NCBI GenBank assembly: GCA_004028765.1
Contig: SAIX01000109.1
Span: 1-64,000, forward strand
Length of the DNA: 64,000 bases
Direction: 5' to 3'
DNA from: Chitinophagaceae bacterium
Lineage (GTDB): Bacteria > Bacteroidota > Bacteroidia > Chitinophagales > Chitinophagaceae
Every line of letters starts with the position of its first letter. Positions within the stretch are counted from its first letter, which is position 1. Shown piece after piece: positions 16,754 to 25,808 of this stretch. Under the pieces are notes generated by a model that worked only from the letters and a program-made list of their open reading frames with translations, was not told the DNA's origin and searched no databases. Both the position numbers and the translations under genes were made by a program.

Positions 16754-18031
16754 TCATTCATACCGCAACGCCACGATGGGGTTCAGGCGGGCTGCTTTCA
16801 TGGCAGGATAAATACCGGCTGCAAGGCCTACTACAGAGCAGATAACAATACCTATGATAACCCACATCCATGGAACCACAAAACCTGTTTTCAGAACGAT
16901 CGAGAAAAGATTCCCGACCAGCACGCCGAGAATGATACCGAATAATGCGCCCAGCAAACTGATGATCATACTTTCGAATAAAAACTGCTGACGCACATTA
17001 CGGCTTTTGCCGCCGATCGCTTTGATGAGCCCCACTTCTTTGGTACGTTCATTTACCGCTACGAGCATGATATTCATGAGACCGATGGCCGCGCCGATCA
17101 ATGTGATCAAACCTATCGCACCTGCCGAGCCTGTGATGCTGCTCAGGAAACCGATAAACAGTTCAGCGAATTTATCGCTTCGCTCGATTACGAAATTGAT
17201 CTCTTCCGTTGGTTCAAGTTTGCGTACGGCGCGGAACACGGACGTAGCTTCATCACCTGCCACATCCAGTTCATTCACGTTTCCCACCATTACACCTACG
17301 AGATACGAGGAGCTTGCATTCTGAAAATTGCGCACATTGGTATAAGAGGTAAGGAGCATATCGTCCTGGCGCATCATGGCGCTGGAGCCTTTGCTTTTCA
17401 ACAAACCAATTACCCGGTAAGGGATATTGCCGATACGGATAATTTTATCAATACATTTTTCCGGTCTGTCGCCAAACAGCTTCGCCGCCACATTACTTCC
17501 CATTAAACAAACATTGCGGCCGCTTTGCACGTCGAGACTGTTGAGGTTACGGCCCACATCAATGGTATAGCCATTTACGAGCAAATAGTTTTCATCCCCA
17601 CCCCATACCGTGATTTGCGGGTTGGTTTTTTTTTCTTCATAATGTATTTCCTGGTTACCCGGACCTCTCCGGTAAATACTCACCAATGCCCCGGGAAAAT
17701 TATAGTTGGCTTTAAAGAATTCTGCCTCTTCCTTCCGGATGGGTTTTCCGAGGTTTGATTTTTTTTCTTTCAGTCCGCGGCGTGTTTTGGTGACATCACC
17801 GTTCCTACCCCCGCCAAACCGCACACGCGATTCTTTAAAACGGATACTGAAAGCATTGGCGCCCATGGAGGAAAAACTTTCTTTCAGGCTCTGGTTCATC
17901 GCTTCAATAGCAGTGATGATGCCGATCAATGCCATGATCCCGAAGGCAATGATGGCGACTGTGATACCTGTGCGCAGTTTATTGCTGCGAACCGTGCGCC
18001 AGGCCAATGAAAGAGAATCGAGGGTCGTCAT
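16754..18031 (-). CDS. ABC transporter permease of the MacB/FtsX type
   Basis: 425 residues with four predicted membrane helices: one near the N-terminus (RTGITVAIIAFGIMALIGII, about 21-40), then a large periplasmic MacB_PCD domain (about 50-270), then the three-helix FtsX block (GAIGLITLIGAAIGLMNIML; SMIISLLGALFGIILGVLVG; VPWMWVIIGIVICSVVGLAA). The cytoplasmic motif NERTKEVGLIKAIGGK is typical. MacB-like transporters use mechanotransmission to move lipoproteins, peptides or toxins across the envelope. No ATPase or membrane-fusion gene is adjacent; the partner must lie elsewhere. It is 87 bases downstream of nuoN's stop on the same strand's far side, with its own start. Confidence 0.9.
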   Translation of the reverse strand: MTTLDSLSLAWRTVRSNKLRTGITVAIIAFGIMALIGIITAIEAMNQSLKESFSSMGANAFSIRFKESRVRFGGGRNGDVTKTRRGLKEKKSNLGKPIRKEEAEFFKANYNFPGALVSIYRRGPGNQEIHYEEKKTNPQITVWGGDENYLLVNGYTIDVGRNLNSLDVQSGRNVCLMGSNVAAKLFGDRPEKCIDKIIRIGNIPYRVIGLLKSKGSSAMMRQDDMLLTSYTNVRNFQNASSSYLVGVMVGNVNELDVAGDEATSVFRAVRKLEPTEEINFVIERSDKFAELFIGFLSSITGSAGAIGLITLIGAAIGLMNIMLVAVNERTKEVGLIKAIGGKSRNVRQQFLFESMIISLLGALFGIILGVLVGNLFSIVLKTGFVVPWMWVIIGIVICSVVGLAAGIYPAMKAARLNPIVALRYE

Positions 18032-18118
18032 GCGATAGAAATGCGGGTAATGTTCTGCTATAAAGATAGAGCAGATTCCCTCTTTTCCACCGGGGAGCAG
18101 GTATTTTGTGAGGAACGG

Positions 18119-19507
18119 TTAAAAATAGAAGAAGTTAAGCACGATGGTTGGGAAAATACCTACCAGGATAATGAGTACGGCGAGCGCCAGCATCCCGGTT
18201 TTAAAGGCAGGGGTCAGTTCCATCAGTTCGGCCTCCCCATCTTTGAAATACATGGCCTGTATCACCCTGAAATAATAATATGCACTTACTGCGGCGAACA
18301 AAACCGCTATTACCACAAGCCATAATGAACCCCCTGTTTTTACAACGGATGCAAGCATATAGTATTTGGCAAAGAAGCCAGCAGTAAGCGGGATACCGGC
18401 AAGTGATAACAAACATACTGCCATTGCGAATGCGAGCAGGGGCTGCGATTTTGCCAGGCCATTGAACCCATCAAAAGTATAATCCTTCATTTTGATAAGA
18501 ATGGCAAAAATGCCGATCGTAGCAAGGCTGTATGCAACCGAGTAAAGCAATATCCCTTCTTTGGCAAGGTCGTTTGCGCTGTACAATGCAAACAGCATGA
18601 AACCCGCCTGAGCAATGGATGAATAAGCGAGCATACGCTTTACACTCTGCTGGAATACCGCCGTGATATTACCTATGAGCAGTGTGCTGATGATCACGAA
18701 AGAGAGCAGGATACGCCAGGTAGGGCCCAGCATGGCTGTGTTGTTTTCATAGAGGCGGACAAAAGCGATAAAGCCTGCTGCTTTCACAATCGTTGCCATA
18801 AAAGAAGTAAACACGCCGGGGGCGCCATCATATACATCCGGGGTCCAGAAATGAAAAGGTGCGGCAGATACTTTGAAACACATTGAAACAAAAATGAGGA
18901 TTGCCCCTGCGATCTCCAGAAAAGAAGTTTTGGGAATCAGTCCGCCTGAACCGATCACGTTACTCTCGCCCATGGTAAAAGTTCCTGTTGCGCCATAGAT
19001 CAGTGTGATGCCCATCAGCATGATACCGGTGGAGAAAGAACCCATCAGGAAATATTTCAGTGAGGCTTCATTGCTTTTAAGATTGCGCTTATCGGCGCCG
19101 GTAAGGATATACAGAGGGATCGTCATGATCTCGATACCGAGGAACAACATCAGCAGTCCATTGAATCCAGAAAGGATAGAAACGCCGCAAAGCACAAAAA
19201 ATATCAATGCATAAAAATCGGCGGTACTCACACCGGTATGTTCAATTGTTTTACCGCTGAGCAGCACATATACCAGCGTGGCAAAAATGGCGATGCTGTT
19301 AAAATACATACCGAACTGTTCAAAATTGAACATGCCGCGTGTATCCACATGTATCACGAAAAGGCCGTAATGGTTCAGCAGGTTGGCCAGCAATAAAAGC
19401 AACAGCCCAACAGAAGCCACTGCTGTGTGTACAGATTTTTTCTGGCTGATGATGCCTGTGAACATCATTACCACACCCAGTAAAGCAGAAACTATGATCG
19501 CATTCAT
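18119..19507 (-). CDS. nuoN: NADH-quinone oxidoreductase subunit N
   Basis: 462 residues, about 14 membrane helices, full length. NuoN is one of three antiporter-like proton-pumping subunits of complex I. Visible signatures are the lysine-bearing helix regions ending KVSAAPFHFWTPDVYDGAPG (about 213-232) and KRMLAYSSIAQAGFM (about 293-307). It is the last gene of the nuo operon, 42 bases after nuoM. No strong terminator is seen after it. Confidence 0.96.
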   Translation of the reverse strand: MNAIIVSALLGVVMMFTGIISQKKSVHTAVASVGLLLLLLANLLNHYGLFVIHVDTRGMFNFEQFGMYFNSIAIFATLVYVLLSGKTIEHTGVSTADFYALIFFVLCGVSILSGFNGLLMLFLGIEIMTIPLYILTGADKRNLKSNEASLKYFLMGSFSTGIMLMGITLIYGATGTFTMGESNVIGSGGLIPKTSFLEIAGAILIFVSMCFKVSAAPFHFWTPDVYDGAPGVFTSFMATIVKAAGFIAFVRLYENNTAMLGPTWRILLSFVIISTLLIGNITAVFQQSVKRMLAYSSIAQAGFMLFALYSANDLAKEGILLYSVAYSLATIGIFAILIKMKDYTFDGFNGLAKSQPLLAFAMAVCLLSLAGIPLTAGFFAKYYMLASVVKTGGSLWLVVIAVLFAAVSAYYYFRVIQAMYFKDGEAELMELTPAFKTGMLALAVLIILVGIFPTIVLNFFYF

Positions 19508-19549
19508 AACACTTATCTTACGCCCTTTGAAAGGGCTGATTGTTTCAAA

Positions 19550-20980
19550 CTATTTTCCCAATACCGCGCTTACAGTATCATTTGTAAGATCGATCACCGG
19601 TTGCGGGTACACACCCAGCGCAATTACAATGATCACCAAAACCACCAACACCCATTTGATATTACCCCCGGTCTCGCTCGCATTTTCAGTAACGCTGCTG
19701 GTATTACCGTACAATACTTTCTGCACCATCAGCAGGGTATACACGGCTGCCAGTATCACGCTTACTCCCGCTACAGCAGTGATCAGGATATTATAATGAA
19801 AGAGGCCGTTGAACATAAGGAACTCACCGATGAATGCGTTGGTAAGCGGAAGGGCGATATTCGCGAACGACATTACCACGAATAAGATTGCCAGTACCGG
19901 TGCTTTCTGTGCAAGGCCACCCAGTTCACTGAACTTACGGGTGCCCAACTGCTGTTCAATGGCATCGGCCACGACCCATAACCCGATCACATTTACACCG
20001 TGGTTAAACATCTGGATCATCACCCCCTGTAAACCTGTTTTATTGGCGGCGAAAATGGCAGCACACATCAAACCGATATGTGCAATAGAAGAATAGGCGA
20101 TCAGTCTCTTAATATCATCCTGCCTGATCGCGATCAGCGATGCATACAACATACCCGTTACCGAAAGGATAATGATGATGTTCGCATTGCTTGCAGCGGC
20201 GGCGGGAAAAATGGGCAAGAGCCATCTTACCACCGCGAAGATGCCCATCTTCACCATGATACCGCTCATTACCATCGTAACAGCAGTAGGCGATTGCTCG
20301 TACGCATCGGGCTGCCAGGTATGAAAAGGAAATACAGGCATTTTGATCGCGAAAGCGATAAAGAATAACCAGAAAACAAAGCCCTGTTGTGCAGTGGAAA
20401 GTTTTAATTCATAAAACGACTGCAGTGAAAAACTATGTTGCGGGTTATTGAAATAGAGGTAAAGAATCCCCACCAGCATTAACAGCGAACCCAGGAATGT
20501 GTACACAAAAAATTTGAAGGTAACCGCGATCCTTTTTTCGCCACCCCAGGCAGAGCAAAGAAAATAAACGGGGATCAGCGCCAGTTCCCAGAAAAAATAA
20601 AACAACAAAGCATCTGTTGCCAGGAAAACCCCAAGCAACCCGGCTTCCGACAATAACAGTAACCCATAAAAACTTCCGGGATTGCGGTATTCATTTTTGC
20701 GGACTGCGACCAGTATCACCGGAAAGGAAATAGCTGTGAGCAATACCAGCATCTTCCCCATACCGTCAGCAGAAAACCGGAAACGGCTCCCGAATTCAGG
20801 TAACCAGTTGGCATCAAACGACAAATCAGCCGGTGAAAGAAAAAAGATGCCGGCCACTGCTGCAACCAGTGTAGCGATGGCAGCAAGCAATGCCCCTGTT
20901 CTGGCCGCAGCCGCTTTTTTTGAAAAGAAAAGCAGGATACCAGTCAGTACGGGAATCAATATGAGGGAAACAGAGATCAT
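19550..20980 (-). CDS. nuoM: NADH-quinone oxidoreductase subunit M
   Basis: 476 residues with about 14 membrane helices. The essential glutamate of helix 5 lies in LLFYFFWELALIPVYFL (about 125-141). The conserved KMPVFPFHTWQPDAYEQSP (about 213-231) and KRLIAYSSIAHIGL (about 290-303) are both present. This is an antiporter-like proton channel of complex I. It sits between nuoL and nuoN with short gaps (23 and 42 bases), consistent with one transcript. Confidence 0.97.
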   Translation of the reverse strand: MISVSLILIPVLTGILLFFSKKAAAARTGALLAAIATLVAAVAGIFFLSPADLSFDANWLPEFGSRFRFSADGMGKMLVLLTAISFPVILVAVRKNEYRNPGSFYGLLLLSEAGLLGVFLATDALLFYFFWELALIPVYFLCSAWGGEKRIAVTFKFFVYTFLGSLLMLVGILYLYFNNPQHSFSLQSFYELKLSTAQQGFVFWLFFIAFAIKMPVFPFHTWQPDAYEQSPTAVTMVMSGIMVKMGIFAVVRWLLPIFPAAAASNANIIIILSVTGMLYASLIAIRQDDIKRLIAYSSIAHIGLMCAAIFAANKTGLQGVMIQMFNHGVNVIGLWVVADAIEQQLGTRKFSELGGLAQKAPVLAILFVVMSFANIALPLTNAFIGEFLMFNGLFHYNILITAVAGVSVILAAVYTLLMVQKVLYGNTSSVTENASETGGNIKWVLVVLVIIVIALGVYPQPVIDLTNDTVSAVLGK

Positions 20981-21003
20981 AGATTTACTTTATCGCAATG
21001 CCT

Positions 21004-22929
21004 TTAAAATATTTTATTGAAGAACTGGTAAATCGTGGCATCATTGAACCATACCAGGAAAAACACCACCATCGCCAGTACCATGATCAGTATATAATTA
21101 CCTACCTGCCCGCTTTGCAGCAAGCGCATCTGGCGCGAACCATATCCCACCAGTTTGCCCACGCCATTTACCAGGCCATCGATACCGCTTTTTTCGATCA
21201 CTGATTTACAGAAGCCCGCAAAAGCATTCAGGGGTTTTACAATAACGGCATCATACAGTTCATCGATATACCATTTGTTTTCCAGCACTTTGCCGATGCC
21301 GGTTTCTTCTGCGCCTGTAACAACCCCGTCTTTTTTGAAATGTGTTACCGCAAAGAAGATAATACCCGCGATCAATAAAGTGGATACACCCATCATCAGG
21401 TATTCCTGTGAAGCTTCGAGATGATGCGCTTCCCCGAGTTTTGCCGAATCGGCGAAGATGGGTGAAAGAAAATGTTCAAGGCTATGTGCATTTGCTGCAA
21501 ATACTTCGGGTATCCCGATCCATCCGCCTGCTACTGATAATACAGCAAGAACGATGAGAGGGAAAGTCATTTGCCAGGGGCTTTCATGCAGGTGGTGTTC
21601 CTGCTCATGGGTTCCGCGGAATTTACCGAGGAATGTGAGCGTATACAAACGGAACATATAGAAAGCCGTCATCAACGCCCCTGCCACACCCGCAAAATAA
21701 TATACCGGGTTCTTTGCAAAAGTGGCTGTAAGGATCTCATCTTTAGAAAAGAAACCCGAGAAAGGCGGGATACCCGCTATCGCCAAACAAGCCAGCAGGA
21801 ATGTAAGGTGCGTTACTGGCATATATTTTTTCAATCCGCCCATTTTACGGATATCCTGTTCATGGTGCATGGCATGGATCACGGAACCGGCACCAAGGAA
21901 TAAAAGCGCTTTGAAAAATGCATGCGTCATCACATGAAACACTGCACCTGTGTAGGCACCAACGCCAAGACCAAGGAACATATATCCCAACTGGCTAACG
22001 GTTGAGTAAGCCAGTACTTTTTTGATATCATTCTGTTTTAAGGCAATTGTTGCAGCGAATATGGCCGTTGCCAGTCCAATCACGGCAACCAGTGTTTGTG
22101 TGGCTGGGGCAAGCGTATAAAGGATATTGCTGCGTGAGATCATATAGATACCTGCAGTAACCATTGTTGCGGCATGGATCAGTGCAGAAACCGGTGTGGG
22201 GCCTGCCATTGCATCGGGCAGCCATGTGTATAACGGGATCTGCGCACTCTTACCCATCGCTCCTACAAATAACAACATTGTGATGGCAGTAATATCGAAA
22301 GAACTGAGCCTGGAAACATTTGCAAAAACATCTCCATAATTTACCGTACCCAGTTTCAGCAATAACCAGAACACCGCCAGCAGGAAACCAAGATCGCCGA
22401 TACGGTTCATCACAAAAGCTTTTCTTGCGGCATAATTGTAATCATTGTTCTTAAACCAGAAGCCGATCAAGAGGTAAGAACAAAGCCCAACCCCTTCCCA
22501 GCCGATAAACATGATGACATAATTGGCGCCCAGTACCAGTAAGAGCATGGAGAAAACAAAGAGATTGAGATAGGCAAAGAAGCGCCCGAAATGTTCTTCG
22601 GTTTCCTCGTGCATGTACGCACTGGAATACAGGTGTATAAGGAAGCCGATACCGGTGATGATCAGTAAAAACAAGGCAGAAAGCTGATCGGCCTGGAATG
22701 CAAACGGGATGGTAAAACCATCGGCTTTGATAAAATCAAACAGGGTTACCACGGTGCCGCCATTGGCTTTCACGTCGAAAAATACCAATACACTTACGAT
22801 AAAAGAAGCCAGCACCGAACCACTGCCGATCATCCCGATCAGCGGTTTCGAGAGCGACTTCCTGCCCAGCCCGTTCACCAGGAAACCCAGCAGGGGAAAC
22901 AATGGAACCAAGTAAACTAATTTGCTCAT
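21004..22929 (-). CDS. nuoL: NADH-quinone oxidoreductase subunit L
   Basis: 641 residues. NuoL is the distal proton-pumping subunit with a long lateral helix at its C-terminus. The hallmarks are NYVIMFIGWEGVGLCSYLLI (helix 5 glutamate, about 126-145), KSAQIPLYTWLPDAMAGPTP (about 226-245), HAATMVTAGIYMISR and KKVLAYSTVSQLGYMFLG. The region after residue 480, with the amphipathic connection to the final helix, is present. It is 23 bases upstream of nuoM and 80 bases after nuoK. Confidence 0.97.
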   Translation of the reverse strand: MSKLVYLVPLFPLLGFLVNGLGRKSLSKPLIGMIGSGSVLASFIVSVLVFFDVKANGGTVVTLFDFIKADGFTIPFAFQADQLSALFLLIITGIGFLIHLYSSAYMHEETEEHFGRFFAYLNLFVFSMLLLVLGANYVIMFIGWEGVGLCSYLLIGFWFKNNDYNYAARKAFVMNRIGDLGFLLAVFWLLLKLGTVNYGDVFANVSRLSSFDITAITMLLFVGAMGKSAQIPLYTWLPDAMAGPTPVSALIHAATMVTAGIYMISRSNILYTLAPATQTLVAVIGLATAIFAATIALKQNDIKKVLAYSTVSQLGYMFLGLGVGAYTGAVFHVMTHAFFKALLFLGAGSVIHAMHHEQDIRKMGGLKKYMPVTHLTFLLACLAIAGIPPFSGFFSKDEILTATFAKNPVYYFAGVAGALMTAFYMFRLYTLTFLGKFRGTHEQEHHLHESPWQMTFPLIVLAVLSVAGGWIGIPEVFAANAHSLEHFLSPIFADSAKLGEAHHLEASQEYLMMGVSTLLIAGIIFFAVTHFKKDGVVTGAEETGIGKVLENKWYIDELYDAVIVKPLNAFAGFCKSVIEKSGIDGLVNGVGKLVGYGSRQMRLLQSGQVGNYILIMVLAMVVFFLVWFNDATIYQFFNKIF

Positions 22930-23009
22930 ACCTTATTTTACTTACTGCCCGGGATTTAATACTCAAAACTTAACCCTTGTCAAGCATTCAGTATTATGCA
23001 TCCGGCATT

Positions 23010-23345
23010 TTAATTTTTCAACCTGTTCAAAAAGTTAATATCCACCGAATGCGTGTTACGGTACATCATTACAATGATGGCGAGCCCCACACTTACTTCC
23101 GCTGCGGCCACAACCATAATAAAGAATACAAAGAGCTGCCCTTCAATTCCCGCAGTGGTTGCCGGGTTGTTACCAACCGAAGCCGCATGGTGCATCTTTG
23201 AAAAAGCCACCAGCAAAAGGTTCACTGCATTTAACATCAGTTCAATGCACATAAATACGATAATGGCATTGCGCCTGGTAAGCACCCCTACGATCCCGAT
23301 GCAAAACAGCGTCAGGCAAAGAAAAATATAATACTGTATCGGCAT
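23010..23345 (-). CDS. nuoK: NADH-quinone oxidoreductase subunit K
   Basis: 111 residues with three membrane helices, the usual length being about 100. The membrane glutamates of the proton path are present in [18 protein letters not shown] (first) and [19 protein letters not shown] (second). A short Ala/Thr-rich loop ([14 protein letters not shown]) between helices 2 and 3 is typical of Bacteroidota. It lies 91 bases downstream of nuoJ. Confidence 0.96.
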   Translation of the reverse strand: MPIQYYIFLCLTLFCIGIVGVLTRRNAIIVFMCIELMLNAVNLLLVAFSKMHHAASVGNNPATTAGIEGQLFVFFIMVVAAAEVSVGLAIIVMMYRNTHSVDINFLNRLKN

Positions 23346-23436
23346 TTTTTTACACTTGCTGCGAACGCCTGCGGCGAACGCATCTTTTAAAAATTATGTT
23401 TCTCCAGCCGCGGTAAGTTTCCGCAGCAGGACTGTT

Positions 23437-23937
23437 TTATTTTTTACCGATCACCACCGCACCCACCATCGCACTCAGGAACAATACACTCGTAATTTCA
23501 AACGGCACTACATAATCGCTGAACAGTGCATGCCCCAGGTTTTTGATCAGCCCGATGTTTCCTTCGGCCATCATCGCTTTTTTACCACCCATTTCCACAG
23601 CCTGGCGAACCAGCGATATCAGCATCATCAGCAAACAACCGCCCGATACCACGCCTGCCAGTTTCATCCAGATATGTTTGCGCGGCTCTGTTTCTGCGTT
23701 CAGGTTCATCAGCATGATCACAAAAAGAAATAACACCATAATGGCCCCTGCATATACAATCAGGTTTACTATGGCGAGAAACTGTGCGTTCAGCAAAACA
23801 TAATGCCCGGATATCGCGAAGAACACCGCGATCAGCCACAATACACTATGTACCGGGTTGCGGCTCAACAGTACCATGATGGCGCTGAAAATGGCCAGCG
23901 CACTCAGGAAGTAAAATAATATCTGTATCGTACCCAT
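23437..23937 (-). CDS. nuoJ: NADH-quinone oxidoreductase subunit J
   Basis: 166 residues with five membrane helices. The helix 3 pi-bulge region important for coupling appears as LAIVNLIVYAGAIMVLFLFVI. NuoJ sits between NuoH and NuoK in the membrane arm. An inverted repeat of 13-bp arms (23954-23988) separates it from nuoI and overlaps the end of nuoI. Confidence 0.95.
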   Translation of the reverse strand: MGTIQILFYFLSALAIFSAIMVLLSRNPVHSVLWLIAVFFAISGHYVLLNAQFLAIVNLIVYAGAIMVLFLFVIMLMNLNAETEPRKHIWMKLAGVVSGGCLLMMLISLVRQAVEMGGKKAMMAEGNIGLIKNLGHALFSDYVVPFEITSVLFLSAMVGAVVIGKK

Positions 23938-23953
23938 ATTCGTAATTAAAAAT

Positions 23954-23988
23954 TGATAATTAAGAATGAAGAATTTTCTTAATTATCA
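23954..23988. repeat. Inverted repeat, 13-bp arms, at the nuoI-nuoJ junction (family D)
   Basis: TGATAATTAAGAA (23954-23966) and TTCTTAATTATCA (23976-23988) are exact reverse complements. The right arm covers the nuoI stop and its last codons. A similar word lies near 32135-32170, between nuoA and nuoB. Confidence 0.85.
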
Positions 23989-24560
23989 GCTGTTGTTGGT
24001 TCGTTCCTGCCTTTTGCTTTTTCATATCCTTCCGGGTCGGTTTTCGGATCCGGTATCAGCAAATCGGGTTTCCCATAAATAAATCCTTTGCGTGTAAAGT
24101 TAGCCGGCGCAAATGTTTCACTTAAATAAATGGCATCTTTCGGGCAGGCTTCTTCACACAAACCGCAAAAAATACAGCGCAGCATATTGATCTCATATTT
24201 GGCTGCATATTTTTCTTCGCGGTATTTGTTTTCTTCGCCGGGCAAACGTTCTGCTGCTTCCATGGTAATGGCTTCTGCCGGGCAGGCCACTGCACACAAT
24301 CCGCAGGCCGTGCATTTTTCACGCCCTTCTTCATCACGGTTCAATACATGCAATCCGCGGAACACCGGGCTGAAAGGCCGTTTCTGTTCCGGGTATTGTA
24401 TGGTTGGCTGCTTTTTAAAAATATGGCTGAACGTAATGGCCATCCCTTTAAAAATAGCAGGCAGGTACAGGCTCTCCATAAAACTCATGGGCTTCCTGTT
24501 CACTTCTTTCGCTCGGTTGGTTAATGCTTGCATGTTTTTATTCTTGTTCACCGGCATCAC
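23979..24560 (-). CDS. nuoI: NADH-quinone oxidoreductase subunit I (8Fe ferredoxin)
   Basis: 193 residues from 24560; a start at 24533 (MQALTNRAKE) is equally plausible. It carries Fe-S clusters N6a and N6b, which pass electrons toward NuoB. Two CxxCxxCxxxCP motifs are visible, CTACGLCAVACP (about 82-93) and CIFCGLCEEACP (about 129-140). The N-terminal amphipathic section (LYLPAIFKGMAITFSHIF) anchors it to the membrane arm. The C-terminal tail of about 30 residues is Pro/Asp/Lys-rich, and its last residues are encoded by the family D repeat. Confidence 0.96.
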   Translation of the reverse strand: MMPVNKNKNMQALTNRAKEVNRKPMSFMESLYLPAIFKGMAITFSHIFKKQPTIQYPEQKRPFSPVFRGLHVLNRDEEGREKCTACGLCAVACPAEAITMEAAERLPGEENKYREEKYAAKYEINMLRCIFCGLCEEACPKDAIYLSETFAPANFTRKGFIYGKPDLLIPDPKTDPEGYEKAKGRNEPTTADN

Positions 24561-24665
24561 CGGTTAACTGTTTTTAGTTTTTAGTTTTTCAGCTCCACCA
24601 CGCTCCTCATCGTCCCTTGTGTCACTCACTTGTACTGCAGCAAGGGCTTCAGCAACCGGTGAATT

Positions 24666-24730
24666 GTGAGTGGTGAGTGGTGAGTAATTTTTGAATGCAA
24701 TACCACGCACAACTCACCATTCACCACTCC
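24666..24730. repeat. Family A imperfect inverted repeat between nuoH and nuoI
   Basis: Left arm GTGAGTGGTGAGTGGTGAG (24666-24684) faces CTCACCATTCACCACTCC (24713-24730). The right arm ends directly before the nuoH stop codon. It fills much of the 170-base gap. Confidence 0.8.
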
Positions 24731-25798
24731 CTATTTCCCCAGCCACAAAATCACTGCGCCGGTTATCAGCATATTCACCAATGCCAGCGGTATCAGTTTT
24801 TTCCATCCCAGGTTCATCAGCTGGTCATACCGGAAACGCGGTATCGTCCAGCGGATCCACATAAATACAAAGATGAATATTGCGATCTTCACCAGCAACA
24901 TCAATACACCCAGTAATGCCACCACATTCTGCGACAATACATTTGTTGCCACAAGATGCTGCTCATCTACAAACGGGATATCAAATCCGCCAAAATACAG
25001 GGAAGCCATTACAGCACTGCTCATGATCATATTCACGTATTCGGCAAAAAGATAAAAACCCAGTTTCATCGATGAATATTCCTGGTGGTAACCAAAGTTG
25101 AGTTCATTCTCTGCTTCCGGAAGATCGAAAGGTGTACGGTTACATTCTGCCATCGCACAGATAAAAAAGATCAGGAAGCCCAATGGCTGGTAAGCAATAT
25201 TCCACAACCTTCCCGCTTCCATCTGCTGGTCAACGATCGTACGCAAACTCAGTGAGCCCGATAACATCAGTACCGCGATCAATGCCATACCCATCGCCAG
25301 TTCATAACTGATCGCCTGCGATGCGCCGCGCAAAGCAGCCATCAGTGAAAATTTATTGTTCGATGCCCAGCCACCGATCATGATGCCATAAACACCCAGA
25401 CTTACCACACCAAAAATGTAGAGGATGCCAATATTAATGTCCGCCACCTGCAGGTCAATGGTCCTGTCGAACAGTTCCACATGGCTGCTCCAGGGTATTA
25501 CGGCGCAGGTCATTAATGCGGCTGTCATGGCCAAACCGGGACCGAGAATGAACAGGAATTTATTCGCTGTATTCGGGATGATCTCTTCTTTCATGATCAA
25601 CTTCAACCCATCTGCAAATGGCTGAAACAATCCAAAGGGGCCTGCGCGGTTGGGTCCGGGCCTGTCCTGTAAAACAGCCGCAACCTTTCTTTCCGCAAAA
25701 GTGGTATACAATGCAATACCGAGGCTCGCGAATACGATGATCGCGATCAGCACCAGTTTTTCGATGAGCAAAATCCAGTCAATAGAAAGTAATGTCAT
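24731..25798 (-). CDS. nuoH: NADH-quinone oxidoreductase subunit H
   Basis: 355 residues with about eight membrane helices. NuoH forms the quinone entry channel with NuoB and NuoD. Signatures include ERKVAAVLQDRPGPNRAGPFGLFQ (about 31-54; arginine-rich loop) and the glutamate-rich loop FFICAMAECNRTPFDLPEAE (about 214-233) followed by NFGYHQEYSS. It starts 10 bases after the end of nuoG on the same strand. Confidence 0.97.
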   Translation of the reverse strand: MTLLSIDWILLIEKLVLIAIIVFASLGIALYTTFAERKVAAVLQDRPGPNRAGPFGLFQPFADGLKLIMKEEIIPNTANKFLFILGPGLAMTAALMTCAVIPWSSHVELFDRTIDLQVADINIGILYIFGVVSLGVYGIMIGGWASNNKFSLMAALRGASQAISYELAMGMALIAVLMLSGSLSLRTIVDQQMEAGRLWNIAYQPLGFLIFFICAMAECNRTPFDLPEAENELNFGYHQEYSSMKLGFYLFAEYVNMIMSSAVMASLYFGGFDIPFVDEQHLVATNVLSQNVVALLGVLMLLVKIAIFIFVFMWIRWTIPRFRYDQLMNLGWKKLIPLALVNMLITGAVILWLGK

Positions 25799-25808
25799 TG
25801 TATCGCTG

